From Clostridiales bacterium (GTDB lineage: Bacteria > Bacillota > Clostridia > Lachnospirales > Lachnospiraceae): a stretch of 64,000 nucleotides of DNA. Positions 28,543 through 38,617 of this stretch are shown here, in pieces (position 1 is the first letter of the stretch; each line of letters opens with the position of its first letter). The position numbers and the translations under genes were made by a program. The notes under the pieces were generated by a model. The model searched no databases. It saw only the letters and a list, made by a program, of their open reading frames with translations, and was not told where the DNA came from. Location of the stretch: contig JAGZJZ010000025.1 of assembly GCA_018365455.1 (NCBI GenBank), positions 30,905 through 94,904 of the forward strand. The letters run 5' to 3'.

Positions 28543-31500
28543 ATGAACGAATCAGATGTTAATTTAAATAAAATGACCCAGCAGGATATTGCAGTTGTGG
28601 GAATTGGAGCAAGGTTTCCTAATGCTGAGTCAGTAGATGAGTATTGGGAGAATTTAACAAATGGGGTTGACTGTATTGGTGAAGTGCCTCTTAAAAGAAA
28701 GGAATTTACTGCAGCATATCTGCGCTCAAAGGATGTTTGTTTCCAAGAAGCAGGATTTCCAAGGGCGGGGTATCTGGAATGTATTGATGAATTTGATTAT
28801 GAATTTTTTGGAATATCCCCAACAGAGGCTAAATTAATGAATCCTAATCAGCGGATATTTCTGGAGGTTGCCTGGGCTGCTATGGAGGATGCGGGTTATT
28901 CACAAGACAAAGTGAAAGGACAAAATATTGGGGTTTATACCGGATTCATTGGAGAAAATAATTATGAAAGATTAATTCAAGATATCTGCCCGGAATTATT
29001 GCCTTCGTCAGTTACAGGTAATTGTACACCAATGGTAGCCAGCAGAGTATCCTATCAGTTTGACTTAAAAGGTCCCAATATGATTATAAATACATCCTGT
29101 TCTTCTTCCCTGACTGCCATACATCTGGCATGTCAGGGAATAAGAAATGGAGAATGTGAAGCTGCAATAGCAGGCGGGGTACAGGTATATCCTTTAACAT
29201 ACAGAGAATTGCTCATTGGGGTGGAATCACCGGATGGAAGATCAAAACCTTTTGATAATGATGCAAATGGCACTGGGATAGGTGAAGGAGCCGGGGCAGT
29301 AGTATTAAAATCCTTATGCCAGGCTCTAAAAGAAGGGGATGTGATTTATGCCGTGATAAAAGGCAGTGCGGTCAACCAGGACGGGACATCCATAGGCATT
29401 TCAGCTCCAAACCCATGTGCACAGGCAGAGGTATTACAAAAAGCCTGGGAAACTGCAGGGATCGATCCATTAAATATATCTTATATTGAGGCTCATGGAA
29501 CAGGTACAAAACTTGGGGATCCAATAGAAATTGATGGTATCAAAAGGGCATTTTCTATATATACAAGCAAAAAAAAGTTCTGTGCAATAGGATCGGTTAA
29601 ATCTAATATAGGACATTTAGATGGAGCAGCCGGAATTGCCGGGTTTATTAAGGCTGTACTATGCATAAAAAATCATAAAATTCCGCCTACTTTACATTAC
29701 AAGTCACCAAATCAAAATATAGACTTTGAAGATACACCAGTTTTTATAAATAATAAATTATTAGAATGGGAAAGTAAGGGTTATCCAAATCTTTGTGGAG
29801 TAAGTTCATTTGGAATAAGTGGTACGAATTGTCATGTTGTCCTGGAAGAGTTTACAGGGAATGATTTAATGTTTCATGAAACTGAAAACAATACTTCTCA
29901 GAATCAAATTTTTACAATTTCTGCAAAAACAGAACAAGCTCTGTTCAGAATAATAGAAAGTTATGTAAAATTTCTTGAAACAAAAGCCACACTGAATGAA
30001 ATATGTTTTTCCACATATAAAAACAGGAGCCACTATAAAGTAAAATTAGCTATAGCCTGTACAGATAAAAAAATTTTAAAAGAGAAACTTCTTATGTTGC
30101 TAGAGCAAGGATTAGGAAATTATCCTGAACAGGATATCTATTATACAAAAGCAAGTCAAATAACTACGAATTGGAATAACGCTAATATACAAGAATATTA
30201 TTGTCCTAACCTAAGAATACATTTGCCGCCATACTCTTTTGAAAAAAGCAAATGTTGGTTAGATAAGCCACGAAATTTAGGGTTAGTAACAGATAACCAT
30301 AATTTTGAAATAAATCAAAAGTCAGATAAAAGTTTAACCACAGATATTACTGCTGTAAAGCTTCAAATAACCAATTTATTTACAAATGTTCTTGGTTTTA
30401 CGGATATTAGTGAAAATGATGACTTCTTTTCTTTTGGTGGAGATTCAATTTCCTCACTATCTGTTATTAATGTTATAAATAGCAAATATAATATTGATAT
30501 TGACCAGGAAGAATTTTCTGACAATGCTACCATTGAACAATTGACTAATTTGATCTTGAAAAAATTACAAAATATTTCTTTGCTGACATGTTATGAGAAA
30601 ACAGAACCTCATGAGAAGTATCCGGCTTCCTCAGCTCAAAAAAGAATCTATATTTCTTCTAAATTTAAAAATAACAGTACAGACTATAATATTCTGAGTG
30701 CATACATCATTGCTGGTGAATTAAATATAAATAAACTTGAACGTGCATTCAAAAGTGTTATTGACAGACATGAGGCTTTAAGGACTAATTTTGTTATAGA
30801 GGAAGATACAATTGTTCAGATCATACATCAAAATATAAATTTTAATCTTGTATATGAGACTAAACCCGATTTTAATCTATTAAAAGAGGCACAGAAATAT
30901 AATAAGGTATTTAATCTCGAATCCGGACCATTAATAAATGTTAACCTAATACAGTATGAGAAAAAAAAATATTATCTTATAACCAATATACATCATATAG
31001 TAACAGATGGAATATCCAATAATATAATTATGGATGAAATAATAAAATTTTATGGTGATTTGCCAATTGAAAATAACTTTCTTAATTATAAAGATTTTTC
31101 AGAATGGCAGAATCGCTGTATCCAAGATGGGTTATATAAAAAACATGAAGAATACTGGATAAATAAATTAACACCGTATCTTACATACGCTAAGGAGAAG
31201 GAAGATCTAAGAGAAGTAGAAAGCGGCAGTAAAACCTTATTTTTAAAATTAGATACTAAGCTTTATAAAGCTTTGATTGATTATTGCAAAAATTCAAAAA
31301 TTACTTTATTTATGTTACTGCTATCTGGTTATATGATATTAATACACAGATATATGAGAAAGAATCTGTTAACAGTGGGAATTGTTTTATCGGGAAGAAA
31401 CAGACCTGAATATGTAGGTACGATAGGGGTATTTGTAAATACTTTGCCCATTGTGGCAACTATATCCGGGAGGGAGACTTTAAAGGATATTTTGATGCAG

Positions 31501-31932
31501 GTAAAGCAAAATGCCACGGAAGCATATGCTCATCAGGAATATCCGCTGGAAATTTTAGTAGAACAACTTGGATTACAAGGCTCAGAATTTCCTTTATTTG
31601 ATAATGTGATTGTGCTCCAGAACTATCCAAAAACAAAATTTGATATTGATAAAGCAAAAATAAGTTATTGTGAGTTAGAAGATACTTCATCTAAATACAA
31701 TCAATTAGTAAATTGCTATGAATGTGACAATTCCATCACGATCAGTTTAAATTACAGTAAAGACATAAATCAGGCAGAAAATATGGAATACTACCTGAAA
31801 GACTTCGTATATATATTGGAGCAGATTACCATTTCCCATGACACGAGGGTTGATAACATTAAAATATCCCAACCAAACAGAATTTGTATGAGTAAGAACA
31901 GGAAGGTTCCAGATAGAGAGGTGTCAGATTGA
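28543..31932 (+). CDS. Hybrid PKS-NRPS protein, KS-T-C without acyltransferase
   Basis: A 1129-residue protein. Residues 15-440 are a ketosynthase with nucleophile C186 (TSCSSSLTA) and histidines H318 (EAHGTGT) and H358 (SNIGHLDGAAG), so it should be active. A KS C-terminal extension follows, ending in the PYSFEKSKCWL pattern. A carrier domain has its serine S635 in FGGDSIS. A condensation domain fills residues about 690-1110, with HHIVTDG at 817-823. There is no acyltransferase domain, and no free AT was found, so the extender unit must come from outside or from a carrier loaded elsewhere. The protein would extend an acyl chain and pass it to an amine. The next gene starts inside its stop. 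Confidence 0.93.
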   Translation: MNESDVNLNKMTQQDIAVVGIGARFPNAESVDEYWENLTNGVDCIGEVPLKRKEFTAAYLRSKDVCFQEAGFPRAGYLECIDEFDYEFFGISPTEAKLMNPNQRIFLEVAWAAMEDAGYSQDKVKGQNIGVYTGFIGENNYERLIQDICPELLPSSVTGNCTPMVASRVSYQFDLKGPNMIINTSCSSSLTAIHLACQGIRNGECEAAIAGGVQVYPLTYRELLIGVESPDGRSKPFDNDANGTGIGEGAGAVVLKSLCQALKEGDVIYAVIKGSAVNQDGTSIGISAPNPCAQAEVLQKAWETAGIDPLNISYIEAHGTGTKLGDPIEIDGIKRAFSIYTSKKKFCAIGSVKSNIGHLDGAAGIAGFIKAVLCIKNHKIPPTLHYKSPNQNIDFEDTPVFINNKLLEWESKGYPNLCGVSSFGISGTNCHVVLEEFTGNDLMFHETENNTSQNQIFTISAKTEQALFRIIESYVKFLETKATLNEICFSTYKNRSHYKVKLAIACTDKKILKEKLLMLLEQGLGNYPEQDIYYTKASQITTNWNNANIQEYYCPNLRIHLPPYSFEKSKCWLDKPRNLGLVTDNHNFEINQKSDKSLTTDITAVKLQITNLFTNVLGFTDISENDDFFSFGGDSISSLSVINVINSKYNIDIDQEEFSDNATIEQLTNLILKKLQNISLLTCYEKTEPHEKYPASSAQKRIYISSKFKNNSTDYNILSAYIIAGELNINKLERAFKSVIDRHEALRTNFVIEEDTIVQIIHQNINFNLVYETKPDFNLLKEAQKYNKVFNLESGPLINVNLIQYEKKKYYLITNIHHIVTDGISNNIIMDEIIKFYGDLPIENNFLNYKDFSEWQNRCIQDGLYKKHEEYWINKLTPYLTYAKEKEDLREVESGSKTLFLKLDTKLYKALIDYCKNSKITLFMLLLSGYMILIHRYMRKNLLTVGIVLSGRNRPEYVGTIGVFVNTLPIVATISGRETLKDILMQVKQNATEAYAHQEYPLEILVEQLGLQGSEFPLFDNVIVLQNYPKTKFDIDKAKISYCELEDTSSKYNQLVNCYECDNSITISLNYSKDINQAENMEYYLKDFVYILEQITISHDTRVDNIKISQPNRICMSKNRKVPDREVSD

Positions 31933-33248
31933 AAATTGCTTTAATTGTACCTCAATATGATTTAGTATCGAAAGAAAAACTAGAACTTTATGGCTGGGAA
32001 GGTATGAGGGAATATAACGCCAGGAAGAAACTTTGGTCTACGCCTCATCTTGGTTTACTTACGGTTGCAGGTATGCTTCCCAAAGATATTGAGATCACTT
32101 ATTATGATTTAAATTCCCAAAAGTATATAAATGACAATTGCGATTGGGCATTCTTGTCTCCTTCTACTAGCCAGGCAGTACAGGCATATGAATTGGCGGA
32201 TCTTCTTCGTGGACAAAATATAAAAATTATGATGGGTGGAGTTCATGTTTCAATACTGCCGGATGAAGCTCTTCATCATGCAGATACCGTAATCATCGGA
32301 GAAGCTGAATTAGTAATGGAAGATTTTATATCTGATATGCTCCGTGGAACTACAAGAAGAGTCTATGAGAGTAATGTAAAACCCAGGCTTTATGAAACAC
32401 CTGTACCCAGGTATGATCTGGTCAGATATCATTCATATGCAAGCTTTCCAATGCAGATCTCCAGGGGCTGCCCCCACCAATGCAGTTTTTGCATTTCTTC
32501 CAAAATGTATGGTAAAAAAGTGCGAAGAAAAAAGATCCGGCAGGTTGCAGCAGAAATTGAAAGCATTTTAAATTACAGGAAGAAGCCTGTTCTCTTTTTC
32601 ACAGATGATAATCTGTTAATTGATGAGAAATTTAGCATAGAATTTCTTAACCTACTCCAAAGCTATCATGTAAGATGGTATGGATTCAGTGATGCAGGAA
32701 TAGGTTTTAAGAATCATATGCTTGAACGGCTATATGAGTCAGGATGTATGCAATTACTGATCGGTTTTGAAAGTCTGAAGGAGGAAAATCTGTCACAACT
32801 TAACCAGTCCAATTGGAAAAAAAATAAGAGAAAAAATTATGAGACCATAATTTCCAATATACAGAGCTACGGGATAGGTGTTGTGGGAAGTTTTGTGATC
32901 GGTTTGGGGAATGAAGACCAGGAATATTTTAATCTATTATTTCAATTTATCATGAATACAAATATTTATGCCACTAATATTACAATGCTTACGCCCTTTC
33001 CTGGAACTAAGGTATTTGAAATGATGAAGCAGCAAAATAAAATTACTACATATGACTGGAGAAGGTATAACGGATTCGAACTGACATTTAAACCGGAAGC
33101 ATTGAGTGCAAAAGAGCTTGAGGAGCATTATATAGATTTAAACAAGAAGATTAATTCATCTGAAAGAACTGGCAGATTAACGAATTATTTTCTGGATATT
33201 TTTAAGAAGGATACGAATAACCACATAAATTATAGGAAGGAAAAATAA
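31929..33248 (+). CDS. B12-binding-type radical SAM protein
   Basis: A 439-residue radical SAM protein of the BchE/cobalamin-binding group. The N-terminal Rossmann part has IALIVPQYD, LGLLTVAGML, GGVHVSILPDEAL and IGEAELVMEDF. The cluster ligands are C181-x3-C185-x2-C188 (SRGCPHQCSFC), with the later IGFESLKEENL and TPFPGTKVFEMM blocks. TTG 31929 overlaps the stop of the KS-T-C gene, so the two are coupled, which hints that the substrate is the chain on that synthase. It is followed by the DUF362 ferredoxin-like protein, a possible reductant. Confidence 0.87.
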   Translation: MKIALIVPQYDLVSKEKLELYGWEGMREYNARKKLWSTPHLGLLTVAGMLPKDIEITYYDLNSQKYINDNCDWAFLSPSTSQAVQAYELADLLRGQNIKIMMGGVHVSILPDEALHHADTVIIGEAELVMEDFISDMLRGTTRRVYESNVKPRLYETPVPRYDLVRYHSYASFPMQISRGCPHQCSFCISSKMYGKKVRRKKIRQVAAEIESILNYRKKPVLFFTDDNLLIDEKFSIEFLNLLQSYHVRWYGFSDAGIGFKNHMLERLYESGCMQLLIGFESLKEENLSQLNQSNWKKNKRKNYETIISNIQSYGIGVVGSFVIGLGNEDQEYFNLLFQFIMNTNIYATNITMLTPFPGTKVFEMMKQQNKITTYDWRRYNGFELTFKPEALSAKELEEHYIDLNKKINSSERTGRLTNYFLDIFKKDTNNHINYRKEK

Positions 33249-33249
33249 T

Positions 33250-34350
33250 ATGCAGAGTGTTGGAGTTGCGTTATGTGAGGGTTACGATTATCAAAGGGTA
33301 GAGGAAGTATTACACCATTTAATAGATACAACATCCCAAATCAATGATAAATTATATCCTGGAGCAAAAGTTTTTATTAAAGCCAATTTAGCCAGGCCGG
33401 ACACTCCAGATAAAGCAGTAACTTGTCACCCCAGTGTTGTAAAGGCCATTGTTACTTATTTTCAATCGAAAGGATGTACAGTAACCATTGGTGACAGCCC
33501 CGGAGCACCGCATGGCTTTTCGAAAAAGACATTGGATACCGTTTACAGGGCTACCGGGATGATGCAAATTGCGGCTGAAACACAGTGTGAACTTAATTAC
33601 GATGTATCTTCCGTAAAAGTTTATAATAAAAAAAACGTTCGAATGAAAGATATTCAGGTAATAAGTGCGATTACAAATGCGGATTTTATTATATCAGCCG
33701 CGAAATTGAAAACGCATGCAATGATGAGATTTACCGGAGCCGTTAAAAATCTGTTTGGGGTAATACCTGGCAGATTGAAAATGCAGTACCATTTAGAAAT
33801 GTCAAAATATATCCACTTTGCACAGACATTAGTAGATATATGTGAATATGTAAATCCAGCACTGTCTATTATTGATGGTATTGTAGGAATGGAGGGTAAT
33901 GGCCCATCGGCCGGGGATTGCTGCCAATCAAATCTTTTGCTGGTCTCTGATAATCCATATGAGCTAGATGCAATAGCTGCCAAAATTATTGGTATTAATC
34001 CGGAAGATATTACTGTTCTCAAAGAGGCTATGAACAGAGATTTGTTAACAAAAGAAATCAAAGAAATTCCTATAAAGGGGTTAGACTTGGACAAAATTAA
34101 TCTAAGGCCTTTTAAAGCTCCGGACTTTTCTAATCTTAATCAGGAAATAATTGCACTTCCAGAGTTTAATAGTGACCTATGTTCGTTATGTGGGCAGTGC
34201 GTCAGAAGCTGCCCTCCACGAGCACTGTATATAGAGGAAAACAGAATAAAATTTAAATCTAATAAGTGTATACGATGCTATTGCTGTCAGGAACTATGTC
34301 CCAATAGTGCGATAGAAATAGAAAAATACCAGAGAAATGTAATATTTTAG
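33250..34350 (+). CDS. DUF362 protein with two 4Fe-4S clusters
   Basis: A 366-residue protein. Residues about 10-230 are the DUF362 domain (VFIKANLARPDTPDKAVTCH, KLKTHAMMRFTGAVKNLFG, IIDGIVGMEGNGP), and the last 60 residues hold two [4Fe-4S] motifs, CSLCGQCVRSCP and CIRCYCCQELCP. The DUF362 domain function is not established; ferredoxin modules suggest electron transfer. A near copy runs off the left edge of the window. It lies 1 bp after a radical SAM gene, so supplying electrons to radical SAM enzymes is a fair inference. Confidence 0.88.
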   Translation: MQSVGVALCEGYDYQRVEEVLHHLIDTTSQINDKLYPGAKVFIKANLARPDTPDKAVTCHPSVVKAIVTYFQSKGCTVTIGDSPGAPHGFSKKTLDTVYRATGMMQIAAETQCELNYDVSSVKVYNKKNVRMKDIQVISAITNADFIISAAKLKTHAMMRFTGAVKNLFGVIPGRLKMQYHLEMSKYIHFAQTLVDICEYVNPALSIIDGIVGMEGNGPSAGDCCQSNLLLVSDNPYELDAIAAKIIGINPEDITVLKEAMNRDLLTKEIKEIPIKGLDLDKINLRPFKAPDFSNLNQEIIALPEFNSDLCSLCGQCVRSCPPRALYIEENRIKFKSNKCIRCYCCQELCPNSAIEIEKYQRNVIF

Positions 34351-34363
34351 TTTGGAGGACCGT

Positions 34364-36046
34364 ATGAGTGTCATAGATGGTGATTTGTTTAAGTGTAAAA
34401 AATTTGTTATCCCATATAAAAAAACAGTTATCATATGCTTATTATTATTCTTTTTTAATGTGATGGTAGATCTGTTTTATACATTTAAAATAAGAAGCTT
34501 AGTAGTTGCTGCATTGGATTCAGATGAAAAGAGACTGGTTTCGCTGATTATCCTATTATGCTTTATTATTTCCGTCGGTATTATAGTAAAGTATATTTCT
34601 GTATATACCGCTGGTGTATTAAGTAAAAAAATTGTAAGAGATATAAGACATGATTACTTTCAAAATATATATCATTTAAAAATGTTCTATTTTGAAAAGA
34701 ATTATGGATCTGAAGTGATAACAAGGTTTAATAGCGGTATTACTTCAATAGAAATGTTTTTGGAAAAAAACTTAAGGGAGATTTTTTATCAGCCGGTATT
34801 ATTTTTATCGTGTCTTGTCTGGTTGGTCATAATTGACTGGAAACTATTATTAGTAAATATAATTCTGGTTATCGTTATAACGATTATTACCGGAGGAATA
34901 ATTACTTCTATGGAACGGAAAAATCAGGAGATACTTTCTTTAGAAACAAAAGAGTCATCCATATTTCAGGATATTGTAAATGGCATATTAGTCATTAAAA
35001 CTTTTGCACTCTATCCCATAATTTCCAAGAAAGTTCATATAATTGAAAGGGAAAAATTAAAAAATGCAATAGCTGTAGAAAAAAATATTGCGGTTCTTGT
35101 AGAACTTCAAATGATTATGACAATGCTGGCATTTTCCACATGTTCGGTATATGGAGGGGTATTAGCTGCCAAAGGAAATTTTAAAATTGAAAATCTGATC
35201 ATTTTTCTTTTTCTTTTGCAATTCATGTTAAAATCAATGAGTTCCTTTCCAAAATTATTAGGAGAAATAAAAACATTCTTTTTGACGACGGACTCAGTAA
35301 CAGAAACGTTTAACTGGGAAAAGGAACGAATACATGATATAACATCACAAGATAGCGGACTAGAAAAAAATCAGGCGGCCATTCCTGTTCAATTTAAGAA
35401 TGTGACTTTCGGATATGATGCAGAAGTAAATATTTTACAGGATATAAGCTTCGAAATACCGGGTCAGAAAATGACGGCTATTATTGGTCAAAGCGGTGGT
35501 GGAAAAAGTACGTTATTAAAACTGGTGAGCGGTCTGCATGAACCAAATTCAGGTAGTGTATTATTAAATGGAATAGATTTAAAGGATTGGGATCTTGGGA
35601 AAGCCAGAAACTTAATATCCATAATACCACAAAAAATATGTTTATTTTCAATGAGTATTGCTCAAAATATTTCATGCGGTAAACCGGGTTATACGATGGA
35701 CGATATCATAAACGCTGCGGCTTCAGCAAATGCCCATGAATTTATAGAAAAATTACCGGAAGGATACCATACTCTTATTGGAAGCGGTGGCATACAGTTA
35801 TCCGCGGGACAAGCCCAGAGGTTAGCACTTGCAAGAGCATTATGTAAAGATTCTCCTATTATTTTATTGGACGAACCAACATCATCGATCGATATGAAAT
35901 CAGAAAAACTTATAAACGAGGCATTAAAAAATATCTGCAAAGATAAAACAGTTATCTTAGTTGCCCACAGGACTTCAACGCTGGCAAATGCAGATAACAT
36001 TCTAGTGTTGGAAGGCAGACGAATAACAAAAATAAAGACTCAGTAG
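34364..36046 (+). CDS. ABC exporter half-transporter 1
   Basis: A 560-residue type IV ABC exporter subunit: an N-terminal membrane domain with about six hydrophobic helices, then the ATPase. Walker A is GQSGGGKST (375-383), the signature is LSAGQ (one change from LSGGQ), Walker B is IILLDEP, and the switch histidine is in VAHRTST. A TTG at 34352 is in frame, but TTTGGAGG lies between it and ATG 34364, which sets the start. It probably forms a heterodimer with the next gene and exports the product or a prodrug form; the substrate is inferred from context. Confidence 0.93.
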   Translation: MSVIDGDLFKCKKFVIPYKKTVIICLLLFFFNVMVDLFYTFKIRSLVVAALDSDEKRLVSLIILLCFIISVGIIVKYISVYTAGVLSKKIVRDIRHDYFQNIYHLKMFYFEKNYGSEVITRFNSGITSIEMFLEKNLREIFYQPVLFLSCLVWLVIIDWKLLLVNIILVIVITIITGGIITSMERKNQEILSLETKESSIFQDIVNGILVIKTFALYPIISKKVHIIEREKLKNAIAVEKNIAVLVELQMIMTMLAFSTCSVYGGVLAAKGNFKIENLIIFLFLLQFMLKSMSSFPKLLGEIKTFFLTTDSVTETFNWEKERIHDITSQDSGLEKNQAAIPVQFKNVTFGYDAEVNILQDISFEIPGQKMTAIIGQSGGGKSTLLKLVSGLHEPNSGSVLLNGIDLKDWDLGKARNLISIIPQKICLFSMSIAQNISCGKPGYTMDDIINAAASANAHEFIEKLPEGYHTLIGSGGIQLSAGQAQRLALARALCKDSPIILLDEPTSSIDMKSEKLINEALKNICKDKTVILVAHRTSTLANADNILVLEGRRITKIKTQ

Positions 36047-36062
36047 GAGGAATGGTACATTT

Positions 36063-37805
36063 ATGCAAAAAAAGAAAAATGGGAAAGAACTTAAAAAGAT
36101 ATTGGAATATATAAAACCCAGACTAATTCAATATACATTCGGTATTATTGGAATGGATATAGCAGGTACAGCCACTATTATTTTATTAGCATACTCTTTA
36201 AAACTTATGATTGATATGCAGCTAACCCATGTACCGCTTACAATACAATCACCTATATTACAGGTATTTGTTTTTCTGATAATTGCATTCATATTTATAC
36301 CAATTACATATTTCTTATATCAAAGTAGTTCTAGAAAGGCAATCTTATATATAAAAACAAAAATATTGCAAAAAATACCACGTTTACCACTTGTAATTAT
36401 AGATAGATATTCCAAAGGGGATTTAAACACCAGATTTATGGCTGACTTGAAATCAATTGAAAAAATATATTCTGAAACTCTTCAAACGCTTAGTGGAACA
36501 TTATTCCTTGGATTGGGATGTCTGATAACAATGTTGGTTCTGGAATGGAGAGTTTCTACAATCTTGGTTATTTCAAGTATTTTATTCTCATTTATAAGTC
36601 AGAAACTCACCTTGAAAATTCTTAAAATGCAAGAAATAATTTCACAAAAAACTGGAGGAATGACGAATAATATTATAGAAATTATTGAGGGTTTTTATAC
36701 CATTAAATTATTCGGATTCAGACATATTCAACAAAAAGAAGCGGCTGAAGAAAATATGGTATTCCATTGTGGAATTAAAAAAGAAAAATATATAGCAGTG
36801 CATGAAAGTATGAATTATATGATGGGATTAATCAATTTTGTCGGAGCTATATGTATCAGTTCATTTCTGCTCATCAAAGATGCAACACAGTTAGGGACTG
36901 TTATAGCCATCATAATTTTACAAATGAACATTAGCGAAACATTTCTTAGGCTTGGTCATGGTTTTACAGATTTTAAAACTTCCCTTGCAGGAGTCAGAAG
37001 AATAATTGAAATAATGGAATTACCGGAAGAAGATTTAAAAGACAATGAAAAAAAATATATTGAAAACCTAGATTATGTAGAGTGTAAAGACATCTGTTTT
37101 CAGTATGATAAGATTAAAGTTCTGGATAGAATAAATTTAATAGCCAATAAAGGTGAAATAACTGTTATAACAGGTCCAAGCGGCTGCGGCAAAAGTACCT
37201 TGCTAAAGATACTGATCAGAGCTTATGAAGTAAAATCTGGTATGGTATATCTTCAGGGGATACCAAGTAAAGAAATTGCTTTAAATAAGTTGAGAGATCT
37301 GATTGCCTTTGTACCACAAAATAACTATCTGTTTCATGGCACAATTATGGAGAATATAATGTGCGGAAATACGAAAGCCCATAATAATGATTTACTATGG
37401 GCCGCAAAAGCTGCTAATGTACATGAATTTGTAGAAAGATTACCCAATGGTTATGATACAGTTGTAGAAGCGTCAGGAAATAATTTGTCGAATGGCCAGT
37501 GCCAAAGGATTGCATTGGCAAGGGCACTTATTAAAAGGGCTCCAATATTAATTTTAGATGAATCTACCGCTTACTTGGACCCTTCATGCGAATCAAAAAT
37601 TTTAAAGGTATTAAAAGATATTGCCCAAAATTCAATTGTTATAATTGTTTCACATAGAATCACTACAATAAAAAATGGTGACAGTATTTATATGATGGGC
37701 AGCGGTAATATAATTGCTCACGGCGCTCATGCGGATTTAATCTTAAAAAATGATAACTATAAAGAATATTTTGAAAATCTTGTTAACCATGAAAATCACA
37801 TATGA
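36063..37805 (+). CDS. ABC exporter half-transporter 2
   Basis: A 580-residue ABC exporter subunit with an N-terminal membrane domain and an ATPase. Walker A is GPSGCGKST (371-379), the signature is LSNGQ, Walker B is ILILDES, and the H-loop is VSHRITT. Both subunits have altered signatures (LSAGQ and LSNGQ), as in many heterodimeric exporters, so each may form one good and one weak ATP site. It starts 16 bp after subunit 1. It is the last gene of the left operon; the convergent DUF3788 gene ends 13 bp later. Confidence 0.93.
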   Translation: MQKKKNGKELKKILEYIKPRLIQYTFGIIGMDIAGTATIILLAYSLKLMIDMQLTHVPLTIQSPILQVFVFLIIAFIFIPITYFLYQSSSRKAILYIKTKILQKIPRLPLVIIDRYSKGDLNTRFMADLKSIEKIYSETLQTLSGTLFLGLGCLITMLVLEWRVSTILVISSILFSFISQKLTLKILKMQEIISQKTGGMTNNIIEIIEGFYTIKLFGFRHIQQKEAAEENMVFHCGIKKEKYIAVHESMNYMMGLINFVGAICISSFLLIKDATQLGTVIAIIILQMNISETFLRLGHGFTDFKTSLAGVRRIIEIMELPEEDLKDNEKKYIENLDYVECKDICFQYDKIKVLDRINLIANKGEITVITGPSGCGKSTLLKILIRAYEVKSGMVYLQGIPSKEIALNKLRDLIAFVPQNNYLFHGTIMENIMCGNTKAHNNDLLWAAKAANVHEFVERLPNGYDTVVEASGNNLSNGQCQRIALARALIKRAPILILDESTAYLDPSCESKILKVLKDIAQNSIVIIVSHRITTIKNGDSIYMMGSGNIIAHGAHADLILKNDNYKEYFENLVNHENHI

Positions 37806-37818
37806 AGATTATTATTTA

Positions 37819-38247
37819 TTATTTCCGGATGCTGCAATAATATCTTATCTCAATTAATTTATAGATATCTTCCAATACTTTTTCATTACGAACCTCTATC
37901 ATTAACCATTTATTATTGCTGCCAGGGCTCGTTTTCGCATAGAGTTCTTTTAGATAATCGGTTAAAGAAGGCAGTGCGTAATGAACTTCATTTGCTTCTT
38001 TGTCTCCGATAACTACCATTACCAGAAAGCCGCCTTCTTTTGGATAAACGGTACATAGTGATTTACCGCTCTTTTTAAATTTTACATTCCATCCTCTCAT
38101 CATGGAACATTTACTATACTCAATAACAAATTTACAATTATAAATTCCTGTTATTTCTGAATAGAAATTTTCAAATAGAGGACTGTTGATATAGTTCTCA
38201 ATAGTGTTTAAATCTGGTACTTGGGTTTGATCGTTTTTATTCCACAT
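37819..38247 (-). CDS. DUF3788 family protein
   Basis: A 142-residue protein on the minus strand, facing the ABC genes. It matches the DUF3788 family (IEYSKCS followed by MRGWNVKFKKSGKSLCTVYP, then FLVMVVIGDKEANEV). Function is unknown; the fold resembles YdhG/YjbR-type small cytosolic proteins. It is one of the few genes against the cluster direction and may be an unrelated neighbour captured between two operons. The ATG has an AGAAAGGGAG site on its strand. Confidence 0.8.
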   Translation of the reverse strand: MWNKNDQTQVPDLNTIENYINSPLFENFYSEITGIYNCKFVIEYSKCSMMRGWNVKFKKSGKSLCTVYPKEGGFLVMVVIGDKEANEVHYALPSLTDYLKELYAKTSPGSNNKWLMIEVRNEKVLEDIYKLIEIRYYCSIRK

Positions 38248-38448
38248 TTTTTTACTCCCTTTCTGATAATCTTTAAAAATTTGACATTTTGAGAATAGTA
38301 TATTAGTAACAGAAATATTTTACCACAGTACATCAAGACCTACAACTAAAATTAGAAAAAAATGATCTGTCTTGCAGATATTTTACTAACTATTTATTTA
38401 ATTTATAAATATTTAAGATACGAACTATATTGATTAAGGAGATGAATT

Positions 38449-38529
38449 ATGGAATATTTATTATATGAATTACATTGTATTTTTCTGTGTTATATTTATC
38501 CAAAAAGTTCATTGGAATCAAAAATCTGA
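38449..38529 (+). CDS. Small 26-residue ORF, unknown
   Basis: ATG 38449 follows TTAAGGAGATGAATT, one of the best ribosome binding sites in the region, and opens a 26-codon frame rich in hydrophobic and aromatic residues (MEYLLYELHCIFLCYIYP, then a polar end). It stands alone between promoter elements. It might be a leader peptide or a small peptide product, or the remnant of a longer gene. There is no known family match that I can name. Confidence 0.3.
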   Translation: MEYLLYELHCIFLCYIYPKSSLESKI

Positions 38530-38599
38530 TAGGAATATTTTACACCTAAGGTTATATTATAGCAGAACAATAAATGGTTTTAACATGATATCAGATAAA

Positions 38600-38617
38600 T
38601 TATAATCTAAATTATAA
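38600..38617. promoter_or_regulatory. Palindromic candidate operator over tandem -10 boxes
   Basis: TTATAAT (38600-38606), CTAA, ATTATAA (38611-38617) is a perfect 7-bp inverted repeat overlapping two TATAAT boxes about 50-65 bp before the FabG-like gene. A repressor bound here would block that promoter. The TetR protein at 41005 is the nearest candidate. Low base complexity raises the chance of coincidence. Confidence 0.3.

Noticed and set aside
33654..34094. 146-residue open frame on the minus strand
   Set aside because: It is antisense to the DUF362 gene, whose domain and iron-sulfur motifs are clear on the plus strand.
38281..38304. TTGACA followed by TATATT as a plus-strand promoter
   Set aside because: The spacer is only 12 bp, too short for a normal promoter.
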